A stretch of DNA of 64,000 nt from Kitasatospora paranensis. GTDB lineage: Bacteria; Actinomycetota; Actinomycetes; Streptomycetales; Streptomycetaceae. Positions 55,910 to 64,000 of the stretch are shown here, one piece after another. Below the pieces are notes generated by a model that saw only the letters and a list, made by a program, of their open reading frames with translations, was not told the DNA's origin and ran no database searches. Position numbers and translations under genes: made by a program. Within the stretch, counting starts at the first letter, position 1. Each line of letters begins with the position of its first letter. The stretch lies in contig NZ_BAABKV010000001.1 in NCBI RefSeq assembly GCF_039544005.1, positions 372,001 through 436,000 of the forward strand. Direction: 5' to 3'.

Positions 55910-57490
55910 ATGACCGGACGTCATGTCAGCACGCCGCCCGCCCGGCCGGACCACCGGCCCCGCCCGGCGCGTCGTGCCGCGGCACTGTTGGCCGCAGTCC
56001 TGACCGCAGCGGCCGCTGCCGCCGCGACAGCCCCGACGTCGAGCGCGGCCACGGTGACCGGCACGGCCGGCCTGAGCCGGAGCGCCGTGCTCGCCTACCT
56101 GGCCGGTCTGCCCAATCACTCCGCCAACCGGGTCGCCTCCGGGTTCTTCGGCGGATACAGCAACAACGGCTTCTCCCTGACGCAGACCAGCGCCCTGCAG
56201 AGCCAGACCGGGCAGTGGCCCGCAGTGCTGGGCTGCGACTACGGCGCCGGCTGGGCGACCGCCACCGACCCGACGACGCTGATCGACAGCAGCTGCAACG
56301 GGGCGCTGGCCGACCACGCCCGCGCCGGCGGGCTGGTCACCGTCGACGTGCACTATCCGAGCCCCGGCTACGCGAACGGCGGCAACCTGAACACCCGGCT
56401 GTCCTCGTTCGCCGACCTGCTGAACCCGGCCACCGAGACCGGGGCGCGCTGGCGCAGCTACCTCGACAAGACCGCACAGGGCCTGGCCGACCTCAGGGCC
56501 GCCGGGGTGACCGTGCTCTTCCGGCCCTTCCACGAGATGAACGGCGACTGGTTCTGGTGGGGGAACCAGGACCCGGGCACCTTCCAGCAGGTCTGGCGGC
56601 AGATGCACGACTACCTGGTGACCACCAAGGGCCTCGACAATCTGCTGTGGGTCTACGCCCCGGACATGAGCCGCGGCAACCGCACCGCCTTCTACCCGGG
56701 GGCCGCCACGGTCGACATCGTGGGCCTGGACGCCTACTCCGACACCCCGTCCACCGTCCCCGGCTACGACGAGATGATCGCCCTGAGCAAGCCGTTCGCG
56801 CTCACCGAGATCGGCCCGAGCAACAGCTCCGCCGGCAGCGGGACCTTCGACTACAGCCTGTGGATACGCGCCATCCACGACAAGTTCCCGCGGACAAGCT
56901 ACTTCCTCGCCTGGAACGACAAGTGGGGACCGCAGGCCAACCAGGGTGCCTGGAACTTGTTCAACGACCCGTGGACGGTCAACCGCGGCGAGCTCGCCAT
57001 CGACCCAAACGGCGGCGGCACGGGCGGCACCGGTGGGACGGCGCAGAGCCTCTTCGACTTCGAGAGCGGCACCGCCGGGTGGACGGGCTCGGGCATCGCT
57101 GGCGGACCGTGGAAGGTCCAGGAGTGGGCATCCCAGGGCAGCAGTTCTCTCAAGGCCGACGTCGACCTCGGCTCCCGGACCGTCTACCTGGCACGTACGG
57201 CCGGCACGGACCTGACCGGCCGTGCCGCTCTCAGCGCGGACGTCCACCTCGCCCCCTGGGGCAGTCCGGGCAGCGGCGTGACCGCCAGACTGTACGTCAA
57301 GACCGGCAGCGCGTGGACCTGGACGGACAGCGGCCCGGTCACCGTCACCTCCGGCACCACCACGCTCCGGCTGAACCTCGGCTCCGTCGCCGGACTGAGC
57401 GACGTCCGCGAGATCGGCGTCCAGTTCGTCAGCCCCGCCGACAGCAGCGGCAGATCCGCCGTCTACGTCGACAACGTCACGGCCAGCTGA
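55910..57490 (+). CDS. Secreted GH26 beta-mannanase-like enzyme with C-terminal binding domain
   Basis: The 526-residue protein has a long basic start and an Ala-rich signal sequence (RRAAALLAAVLTAAAAAAAT). The GH26 domain contains SGFFGGYSNNGF, VTVDVHYPSPGYANGG, the acid/base Glu in VLFRPFHEMNGDWFWWG, LLWVYAPDM, and the nucleophile Glu in FALTEIGPSNSSAG. A Gly/Thr linker near residue 370 leads to a beta-sandwich (LFDFESGTAGWTGSGIAGGP and onward) like a carbohydrate-binding module. GH26 enzymes cut beta-1,4-mannan outside the cell. ATG 55910 gives the signal peptide directly. It is an intact single gene with a long upstream region and possible operators. Confidence 0.88.
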   Translation: MTGRHVSTPPARPDHRPRPARRAAALLAAVLTAAAAAAATAPTSSAATVTGTAGLSRSAVLAYLAGLPNHSANRVASGFFGGYSNNGFSLTQTSALQSQTGQWPAVLGCDYGAGWATATDPTTLIDSSCNGALADHARAGGLVTVDVHYPSPGYANGGNLNTRLSSFADLLNPATETGARWRSYLDKTAQGLADLRAAGVTVLFRPFHEMNGDWFWWGNQDPGTFQQVWRQMHDYLVTTKGLDNLLWVYAPDMSRGNRTAFYPGAATVDIVGLDAYSDTPSTVPGYDEMIALSKPFALTEIGPSNSSAGSGTFDYSLWIRAIHDKFPRTSYFLAWNDKWGPQANQGAWNLFNDPWTVNRGELAIDPNGGGTGGTGGTAQSLFDFESGTAGWTGSGIAGGPWKVQEWASQGSSSLKADVDLGSRTVYLARTAGTDLTGRAALSADVHLAPWGSPGSGVTARLYVKTGSAWTWTDSGPVTVTSGTTTLRLNLGSVAGLSDVREIGVQFVSPADSSGRSAVYVDNVTAS

Positions 57491-57554
57491 CCGAACGGGC
57501 CGCCTCGTCGTGCTCCATCCACACCGACCTCATACACCGGTATCGGAGACACGC

Positions 57555-58414
57555 ATGCCCCCATCGTCCGGCCGGCCGCCGGGGTAGGAGGCCGGCCGCA
57601 CGCTGGCCCCCGCTCGTGGCCGCCCTGGTCACCGTGACCGCCCTGCTGTTGCCCACCGCAGCAGCAGGCACGTCCGGCACCGCCGGCACCGGCGCGGGCC
57701 TCGGTCGGCGGGTACGCCATCGGCACCTGGCTCGCCGAGCCGAGGGCCGCCGCCCGGGTCCCCGCGGGCCGGCCGGGCGCCCTGGCCCCCGGGATGCCGG
57801 GCCGCGCTGGAGGAGATCGACCCTTGGTGGTGCCCCGCCTGGCCGATCGTCTGGCAGCGCTCCTGGGCGGTCGCCAGGTCGTGGTGGCTGGAGCTGGACG
57901 GCCGCGTCGACTGGCCGGCGCTGCCTGAGGACACCGTCTTCGAGGGCGAGCAGCTCGGCCGATGGATCCTCGCGCAGCGGGCCGGCTGGACCGGCCTGGA
58001 AGCCGACCAGCAGGACCTGCTGACCGCGATCGGTATCGAGGCGGACCCCAGCTGGCTGCCGAGAAGGCCACGGCCGAGGCGAAGCCGAAGGCGTCCCGCG
58101 TGGATCGCTTCGCGCAGGGTCTGGCGGCGCTGGCGCAGCTCGCCGCGCGGGAGGCGCCGCGCCAGCGTCAGGCGTTCGTACAACGAGCTGCTGGGTGTCG
58201 CGGAGCCGGGTCCTTGGGGTGGGGAGCAGGTGGTCGTGTGGCATTTCGCCCTGCGGGTGTGTGGCTCGACGACCGGAGGACCAGGTGGGCGAGGCTGAGC
58301 GCGGGGCAGTTGGCGGCGCTGACTTTCGACACGGGGATGTCCTGTTCTGCCGTCTGTGGCGCCCTGGCCACCATCCTTGCCGCCCGATCAGCGGGGCGGG
58401 CCGTGGGCCTGTAA
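57555..58414 (+). pseudogene. Helicase-associated domain relic joined to a signal-peptide fragment
   Basis: Bases 57555-57700 encode what looks like a signal peptide (RWPPLVAALVTVTALLLPTA). From 57700 the sequence changes to helicase-associated (HA) repeats: YAIGTWLAEPRAA, LEEIDPWWCPAWPIVWQRSW, VDWPALPEDTVFEGEQLGRW, ILAQRAGWTGLEADQQDLL. In another frame, SRVDRFAQGLAALAQLAARE and GVWLDDRRTRWARLSAGQLA follow. HA repeats form the C-terminal half of large Streptomyces DEAD/DEAH helicases. The helicase core is absent and frames change at least twice, so this is a relic. Confidence 0.62.
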
Positions 58415-58477
58415 TTCCGCAGTAACGGCCGCTGTCTAGTTTTTGGGCATCCCCCGCTCCCTCCTTGGAGGACCCCG

Positions 58478-60896
58478 ATGTACCTGCCCCGACAGAACCG
58501 GCGCAGAACGGCTCTCTGGGCCACTGCCGCGCTGAGTGTGACGGCCGGCGTGGCTGGCTCGCCGCTGCCTGCGGCGATGGCCGCTGCACCCACTCCGTCC
58601 GGCTCCGCCTTCGTCCAGGTGGACCCGGCCCTGACCGGCGCCGTGGCAGGGGGTCAGGACGCCACGTTCTGTTCCTGGACGAGCAGAAGGTCGGCCACCA
58701 GGACTACTGGATCGCCAACGCCGTCCAGGTCACGGGTGACGCCGAGCTGATCGCCAAGCTGGCGAAGCGCGGCGACGTGCAGCAGATCGTCAAGGCTCAG
58801 ACGTACCACGTGGACGACACTCAGCTGTCGGCCACCGCTGCCACCGACGCGGGCGACGGGACGCCCGAGTGGGGCGTGAAGGACATCGAGGCCGACCAGG
58901 TGTGGTCGCAGTACGGCGCGCGCGGCGAGGGCATCGTGATCGCCAACGTCGACTCCGGCGTGCAATACGACCACCCGGACCTGGTCGCCAACTACCGCGG
59001 CAACAACGGCGACGGCACCTTCACCAACGACTACAACTTCTACGACCCGACCGGGACCTGCGCCACCTCCAGCACCCCGTGCGACAACAACGGCCACGGC
59101 ACCCACACGATGGGCACCATGGTCGCCAAGAACGGCATCGGTGTCGCCCCGAACGCGAAGTGGATAGCCGCCAAGGGCTGCGAGTCCTCGCAGTGCTCGG
59201 ACGAGTACCTGCTGAAGGCCGGCCAGTGGATCCTGGCCCCGACCGACCACAACGGCAACAACCCGCGGCCCGACCTGGCGCCGAACATCGTCAACAACTC
59301 CTGGGGTGGTGACGACACCACGTTCTACCAGGACATCGTCGAGGCCTGGAACTCCGCGGGCATCTTCGAGGCCTTCGCCGCGGGCAACGACGGCGACGGC
59401 TCCACCTGCTCCACCGCGCACGCCCCCGGTTCGCAGGCCCCGTCCTACGGCGTCGGCGCGTACGACGTGAACGGCAAGATCGCCTCGTTCTCCGGCTTCG
59501 GCCCGTCCCTGGTGGACGGCTCGGCCAAGCCGAACATCTCCGCCCCGGGCGTCAACGTCCGCTCCACCTGGCCAGGTTCGGCGTACATGGCGGAGTCCGG
59601 CACCTCGATGGCCACCCCGCACGTGGCGGGTGCGGCCGCGCTGCTGTGGTCGGCCGCGCCGAGCCTGATCGGCGACATCGACGGCACCCGCGCGCTACTC
59701 AACCACGGTGCCCGGGACGTCGACGACACCCACTGCGGCGGCACCTTCGGCATGAACAATGTCTGGGGCGAGGGCAAGCTCGACATCCTCAAGTCCGTCG
59801 GCCTGGCCCCGCACACCGCCGTCAGCGTCACCGGCAAGGCCACCGACAAGGCGACCGGCGCCGCACTGCCCGGCATCACCGTCAAGATCACCGCAGACGG
59901 CGGCGACACCCGCACCGTCACCACCGCCCCCGACGGCTCCTACCGCCTGGCGCTGGCCCCCGGCACCTACAGCGTCGCCGCGTCCGGCTACGGCTACGCG
60001 ACCTTCACGCTGAACGGCCTGACCGTAGCCGCCGGGCAGCCGCAGGACGTCCCGCTGGCGATGACCGCCGTCGCCACGCACGCCGTCACCGGTACCGTCC
60101 TGGACGTCACCGGCAAGCCGCTGGCCGGCGCCGTGGTCGAGCTCACCGGCACCCCCGTCCCCTCCGCGGTCTCCGGCCAGGACGGCTCGTACAGCCTGGG
60201 CAAGGTCGCCGAGGGCAGCTACACGCTGACCGTCAAGCCCGCCCAGCCCGTGCTGTGCAACGGCGTGTGGACCGGCCCGCTGGCCGTCGCCGCCGACGTC
60301 AAGAAGAGCGTGCAGACCCCCGCCCGCACCGACAACTCCGGCACCAGCTGCGCCCCCGCCGCGTACTCCTGGGTCAAGGGCGCCACCAAGGTCGCGCTCA
60401 GCGGCGACGAGGACGCCAAGACGATCGCGCTGCCGTTCCCGGTGACGTACTACGGCGTGAAGTACACCAGCGCCGCCGTCACCACCGACGGCCTGGTGAA
60501 CTTCCTGGCGCCGCGGATCGGCGACTACGCCAACACCGCGCTGCCCACCGCCTACCAGCCCAACGGCGTCGTCGCCCCGTTCTGGGACGACCTGGTGCTC
60601 GACAAGAAGGCCACCGTCACCACCGCCACCACCGGCACCACGGGCAAGCGCACCTTCGCCGTGGTGTGGGACAACGTCCCGCTGGTCGCCGACACCTCGA
60701 AGCGGGTCAGCTTCGAGGTGCTGTTCGAGGAGGCGAGCGGCGCGATCACCTTCCAGTACCAGAACGTGCCCGGGGCGGGCTCCGGCGCCACCGTCGGCCT
60801 GGAGAACCAGGCCGGCACCGACGCCCTCCAGTACTCCTTCAACCAGGCCGTCCTGACCAACGGCTCGGCGATCCGCTTCACCCAGGAGCCAAGTGA
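58478..60896 (+). pseudogene. Secreted subtilisin-like S8 protease, two frameshifts
   Basis: ATG 58478 with TTGGAGG upstream starts a signal peptide (ALWATAALSVTAGVAGSPLP). After a shift near 58668 the frame holds an inhibitor-like pro-domain (LFLDEQKVGHQDYWIANAVQ) and the S8 core with Asp in IVIANVDSGVQYDHPDL, His in NNGHGTHTMGTMVA and Ser in SGTSMATPHVAGAAAL. Two carboxypeptidase-regulatory-like domains follow (VTGKATDKATGAALPGITVK and VTGTVLDVTGKPLAGAVVEL), then a C-terminal beta-domain. Near 60889 one extra C gives an end EPK with TGA at 60894-60896. As given, the frame misses this stop. Repaired length is about 805 residues. The stop overlaps the next ATG (TGATG). Confidence 0.83.
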
Positions 60897-63793
60897 TGAC
60901 CACCCACCGCAGAGCCCTCCGGCTCGCCTCCGGCCTGGTCGCCGCGGGCCTGGCGCTGACCGCCGCCCCGTACGCGCTGGCCGCCGACGCCACCGCCGGG
61001 ACCGACGGCGTGGTCAAGCTGACCGACGCCCAGGCCCAGGACCTGACGCAGCGGATGGACGCCCAGGCGTACCCGGGCGGCGACACCGGCGCGACCGAGC
61101 CCGCCGCCGACGGCGGCGGCTCGACCACCTCGCACCTGGACGCCGAGCGCGCGCCCGTCACCTTCACCGGCACCTCCACCATGGAGGGCGTGCGCGGCCT
61201 GGGCACCACCGTCCCGGCCGGCTCCGACGGCAGCTACTTCACCGTCCACAGCCTCGGCAACGTGCAGCTGCACGCCGCCGACGGCAGCACCAAGTGGGCC
61301 CGCACCAACACCTCGCTGTACGCCGACTGGCAGGTCAAGCCGCTGCGCCCGTGGGACACCGAGCCGTACCCGGCCCGCATCCCGATGGCCTACAACTTCG
61401 TCAGTCCGTTCAGCAACGACTCCGCGCAGGGCTACGACACCGGCGACCTGACCGGCGACGGCGTGCCCGACGTGGTGATCTCCGCGTCCGTCGGCGCCCT
61501 GCCCTACCGGCCGTTCACCTCGCCCGGCTCCACGCTCACCTCCGGCTCGTTCGTCACCGTGCTGGACGGCTCCACCGGCACGACCCTGTGGTCGAAGCTG
61601 TACGCCTCCGCCACCCTGGTCCGGATCGTCGACGGCACCCTGCTGGTCTCCGACGCACCCCGGCAGAACGGCAGCGCGCCCAGGACCGCCACCGCCACCC
61701 TGACCGGCATCCGGTTCGACCACGCCGACGGCAAGCTCACCCCGGCCAAGACCTGGACGTACGACACCGGGGAGGCCGGCAACGCCGCCTGGGGCGACCT
61801 GGTCAGCCTCGGCGGCGGCAAGGTCGCCGTCTCCTTCGACCGGCGCAAGACCGCCACCACTACCGGCCGCAGCACCACCTCCGTGCTGAACGTGGCCGAC
61901 GGCACCCTCGGCTGGCAGACCGACGGCGACCTGTACAACCGCAAACTGCGCCTGGACGCCTCGCGCCAGCGCCTGGTCGCGGTCGAGCACCCCGAGTACA
62001 GCGACGCGGTGACCTACTCCATGGTCGCCTACGACATCGCCGACGGCGCCCGCCACGTGCTGGACACCCGGGTCAACGTGCTCCCGACCGCCCTGACCGT
62101 CGGCGACGTCGCCGGCAGCCGGGGCGACGAGTACGCGGTCGCCGAGGACAGCCTCGACCCCGCCGGGTACATCAACGCCGGAACCGTCCGGGTCCTGGAC
62201 GGCGGCGACGGCTCCACCGTCCGCTGGACCTCCACCACCAAGCGCATCGCCGACGGCACCGACGGGCCCACCACCTGGCAGATGGACGCCGTCGAGGGCT
62301 CGCTGGTCACCAGCTCCCAGGACGCCCACGACACCACCACCGCCGCCAACTTCGCCGGCCAGCGCTACGGGCAGCTCACCTCGTACACCGGCAACGGCAA
62401 GGTCCGATGGCAGGCCGCCGGCACCAGCGCCTCGCCCCACAGTCAGCAGATCGACCGCGAGCACGGCACCGTCCGGGTGGTCGACCAGCAGCAGAACGTC
62501 CGCACCTACAACCTCGGCAGCGGCAAGCAGAAGAGCCTCACCCCGCTGCAGGGCGACCTCAACTACGCGGCCGCCGGCGACCTCGACGGCGACGGCAAGC
62601 AGGACGTCGTCGCGGGCGGCAACTCCGACGGCGTGTGGGCCTGGAGCGGCACCTCGCTGCTGTCGGGCACCCCGAAGCAGTTGTGGCGGGCCACTGTCCC
62701 CGGTGAGGTGCACGCCGTCACCACCGCCGACGTCAACGGCGACGGCAGGCTCGAGGTCGTGGTCGCCGCCGACACCGCCACCGTCGTCCTGGACGGCCGC
62801 ACCGGCAAGGTCCTGACCACTGTCGACGGCGGCGGGAAGTTCGTCCGCTCGGTGACCGTTGCCGACCTCGACGGCGACGGCAAGGCCGAGATCCTCGTCC
62901 CCACCGACGCGCTGCGCGCCTACAAGGGCGACGGCACCCCGCTGTGGACGTACAGCGCCCCGACGGGCTCCGGCGACGTGGTCTTCTCCGACGCCGTGGT
63001 CGCCGACGGCCGGGTGCACGTCCAGTACGGGAGCGTCAACGGCATGCAGAGCGCCGACTCCGTGCAGGGCGCCGTCGCCCTCGACGCTGCCAAGGGCACC
63101 GTCGCCTGGCAGACCGCCCCGACCGCGCCCGCAGCGGCCGTCGACGGCAAGCTGCACGGCGCGCTGCTCGACCACGCCGTCTTCGCCTCGCCCCAGATCC
63201 CTTACGCCGACGGCCACGCCGTGGTCCACACCTGGATCGTGCAGGCCGACCCGACCACGACCGGCAACACCGACCTCGCCAGCCCGGAGGTCGTGATGGA
63301 GATCCGCGACGGCCGCACCGGCGAACTGCTCCACCAGTCCATCGGCGGCAGCCCTTGGTCGCACGGCAACTACTTCACCGGCGGCACCGGCACCGGTGCC
63401 GGGCTGGTCGAGGTCAGCTTCGGCGTCTTCAACGTCTTCGGCGCGAACGGCGAGGAGCGGTTCAGCTCGGTGATCCTGCCGCTGCGCACCGCCGAGTACA
63501 TCACCGGCCCGGACGGGCAGCAGCTACTGGCCGGCGGCACCGAGGCCGGAGTCAGCGTGTTCGACCCGGCGATCGTCGGCAACGGCTGGGCCTTCCAGGA
63601 CGACCTCGGCGGCGCCACCCTGCGCGGTGCCCGCAACTACCTCGCGGCCGACCTCGACGGCGACGGCAAGCAGGAGATGGTCGCGCTCAACTTCGACAGC
63701 ACGGGCGTCAACCGTGCGGCCGAATTGCTCGGCGGCGGCGTGCTGTACAGCGAGAACGGCATCCACCAGATGACGACTTTTAAGCTCTCCTGA
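60896..63793 (+). CDS. Large secreted FG-GAP repeat protein
   Basis: The 965-residue protein begins MTTHRRALRLASGLVAAGLA with a signal peptide ending near APYALAA. Calcium-loop FG-GAP/VCBS repeats are seen at GDLTGDGVPDVVIS, DLDGDGKQDVVAGG, DVNGDGRLEVVVAA, DLDGDGKAEILVPT and DLDGDGKQEMVALN. Between them are PQQ-like strands (TVLDGSTGTTLWSKLYASAT, RVLDGGDGSTVRW), so the whole is probably one or two beta-propellers. It is translationally coupled to the S8 protease by TGATG. Both are exported, so the protein may be an adhesin, substrate or processing partner of the protease. A strong terminator follows. A GTG at 60893 is an alternative start. Confidence 0.82.
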   Translation: MTTHRRALRLASGLVAAGLALTAAPYALAADATAGTDGVVKLTDAQAQDLTQRMDAQAYPGGDTGATEPAADGGGSTTSHLDAERAPVTFTGTSTMEGVRGLGTTVPAGSDGSYFTVHSLGNVQLHAADGSTKWARTNTSLYADWQVKPLRPWDTEPYPARIPMAYNFVSPFSNDSAQGYDTGDLTGDGVPDVVISASVGALPYRPFTSPGSTLTSGSFVTVLDGSTGTTLWSKLYASATLVRIVDGTLLVSDAPRQNGSAPRTATATLTGIRFDHADGKLTPAKTWTYDTGEAGNAAWGDLVSLGGGKVAVSFDRRKTATTTGRSTTSVLNVADGTLGWQTDGDLYNRKLRLDASRQRLVAVEHPEYSDAVTYSMVAYDIADGARHVLDTRVNVLPTALTVGDVAGSRGDEYAVAEDSLDPAGYINAGTVRVLDGGDGSTVRWTSTTKRIADGTDGPTTWQMDAVEGSLVTSSQDAHDTTTAANFAGQRYGQLTSYTGNGKVRWQAAGTSASPHSQQIDREHGTVRVVDQQQNVRTYNLGSGKQKSLTPLQGDLNYAAAGDLDGDGKQDVVAGGNSDGVWAWSGTSLLSGTPKQLWRATVPGEVHAVTTADVNGDGRLEVVVAADTATVVLDGRTGKVLTTVDGGGKFVRSVTVADLDGDGKAEILVPTDALRAYKGDGTPLWTYSAPTGSGDVVFSDAVVADGRVHVQYGSVNGMQSADSVQGAVALDAAKGTVAWQTAPTAPAAAVDGKLHGALLDHAVFASPQIPYADGHAVVHTWIVQADPTTTGNTDLASPEVVMEIRDGRTGELLHQSIGGSPWSHGNYFTGGTGTGAGLVEVSFGVFNVFGANGEERFSSVILPLRTAEYITGPDGQQLLAGGTEAGVSVFDPAIVGNGWAFQDDLGGATLRGARNYLAADLDGDGKQEMVALNFDSTGVNRAAELLGGGVLYSENGIHQMTTFKLS

Positions 63794-63835
63794 ACCCTTC
63801 ACGGGACCCCCGCATGACCATCTGAATGAGTGGGA

Positions 63836-63875
63836 GCCGAGTACCCCGCAGGCGCCGGCCTGCGGGGTACTCGGC
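63836..63875 (+). terminator. Strong terminator after the FG-GAP gene
   Basis: A perfect 18-base stem (GCCGAGTACCCCGCAGGC and its complement) with the loop GCCG, followed by TTGTTC, stands 42 bases after the stop. Confidence 0.9.
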
Positions 63876-63900
63876 TTGTTCGTGTACTGTTGTCGACCTT

Positions 63901-64000
63901 ATGGGCGCACGCGAGACAAACCGGACAGACACCGCACCACCCATGCTGCGCCTCCACCTCTTCAACGGATTCCGGGCCGAGCGCGACTCCGGGCCGCCGC
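63901..64000 (+). CDS. Probable SARP-like regulator, 3' part outside window
   Basis: ATG 63901 or the internal ATG 63943 opens a frame that runs off the window. The visible part PMLRLHLFNGFRAERDSGPP resembles the first beta-strand of OmpR-type winged-helix domains in Streptomyces SARP/BTAD regulators (LRxHLxxGFxxxRDG). No upstream ribosome site is obvious, and a leaderless transcript is possible. With 33 residues the assignment is tentative. Confidence 0.42.
   Translation, partial: MGARETNRTDTAPPMLRLHLFNGFRAERDSGPP

Noticed and set aside
60878..63364. 828-residue minus-strand frame
   Set aside because: Low-complexity Val/Gly/Asp antisense of the FG-GAP gene, without any motif or start signal of its own.

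Overview
The window is high-GC actinobacterial DNA, almost certainly from a Streptomyces-like genome (Streptomyces, Kitasatospora or a close relative). The evidence is strong G/C third-position bias, GTG and TTG starts, and families typical of that group: DUF5709, DUF4235, DUF3040, DUF1254, helicase-associated repeats and a terminal-protein (tpg) relic. The many secreted hydrolases, IS fragments, truncated genes and tpg relic suggest a linear-replicon arm or another accessory region. This placement is inferred.

A caution applies throughout. At least fifteen genes are broken by a single missing G or C in a short G or C run (for example near 6626, 6760, 8743, 12835, 17453, 26902, 30442, 30696, 32127, 32342, 43952, 45683, 53516 and 54001). 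Restoring one base gives a family-typical protein each time, so many 'pseudogenes' here may be intact in the cell. Only genes with missing ends should be read as certainly broken.

Layout. 1-3.7 kb: end of a DUF5709 gene, a zinc alcohol dehydrogenase, an SDR and a DUF4235 membrane protein. 3.8-7.1 kb: a tightly overlapping minus-strand cassette of acyl-CoA dehydrogenase-like protein, PIG-L deacetylase, NodS-like methyltransferase and family 2 glycosyltransferase. 7.4-20.6 kb: an FMN glutamate-synthase-family protein, a secreted BNR-repeat protein, a lipoprotein, an IS630 element, a quinone oxidoreductase and a two-RCK-type NAD-binding channel protein, separated by gene scraps. 20.6-23.4 kb: mostly non-coding, with an IS481-like tail and an anti-sigma-type ATPase coupled to a small protein.

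23.4-40 kb is the most coherent part: a peptide-scavenging island. It holds an oligopeptide ABC transporter operon, two paralogous secreted S15 (X-prolyl dipeptidyl-peptidase-like) enzymes, two paralogous LysR regulators, a cytosolic M24 Xaa-Pro aminopeptidase and a C26 gamma-glutamyl hydrolase. A shared motif, TATGGAA with its complement TTCCATA, lies in front of the transporter operon and of both secreted peptidases. It is a candidate operator tying these genes into one regulon.

40-53.2 kb is a graveyard: a truncated IS630 copy fused to a gene fragment, a tpg relic, an IS110 fragment, an HdeD-lipase fusion, and between 49.8 and 53.2 kb at least seven truncated genes from unrelated families joined end to end in both orientations. 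53.3-64 kb returns to larger genes: a DUF1254 protein, a secreted GH26 mannanase-like enzyme, a helicase-associated relic, and a subtilisin-like S8 protease coupled to a large secreted FG-GAP protein with a strong terminator. The last 100 bases start a probable SARP-like regulator. I saw no rRNA, tRNA, CRISPR array or replication origin.
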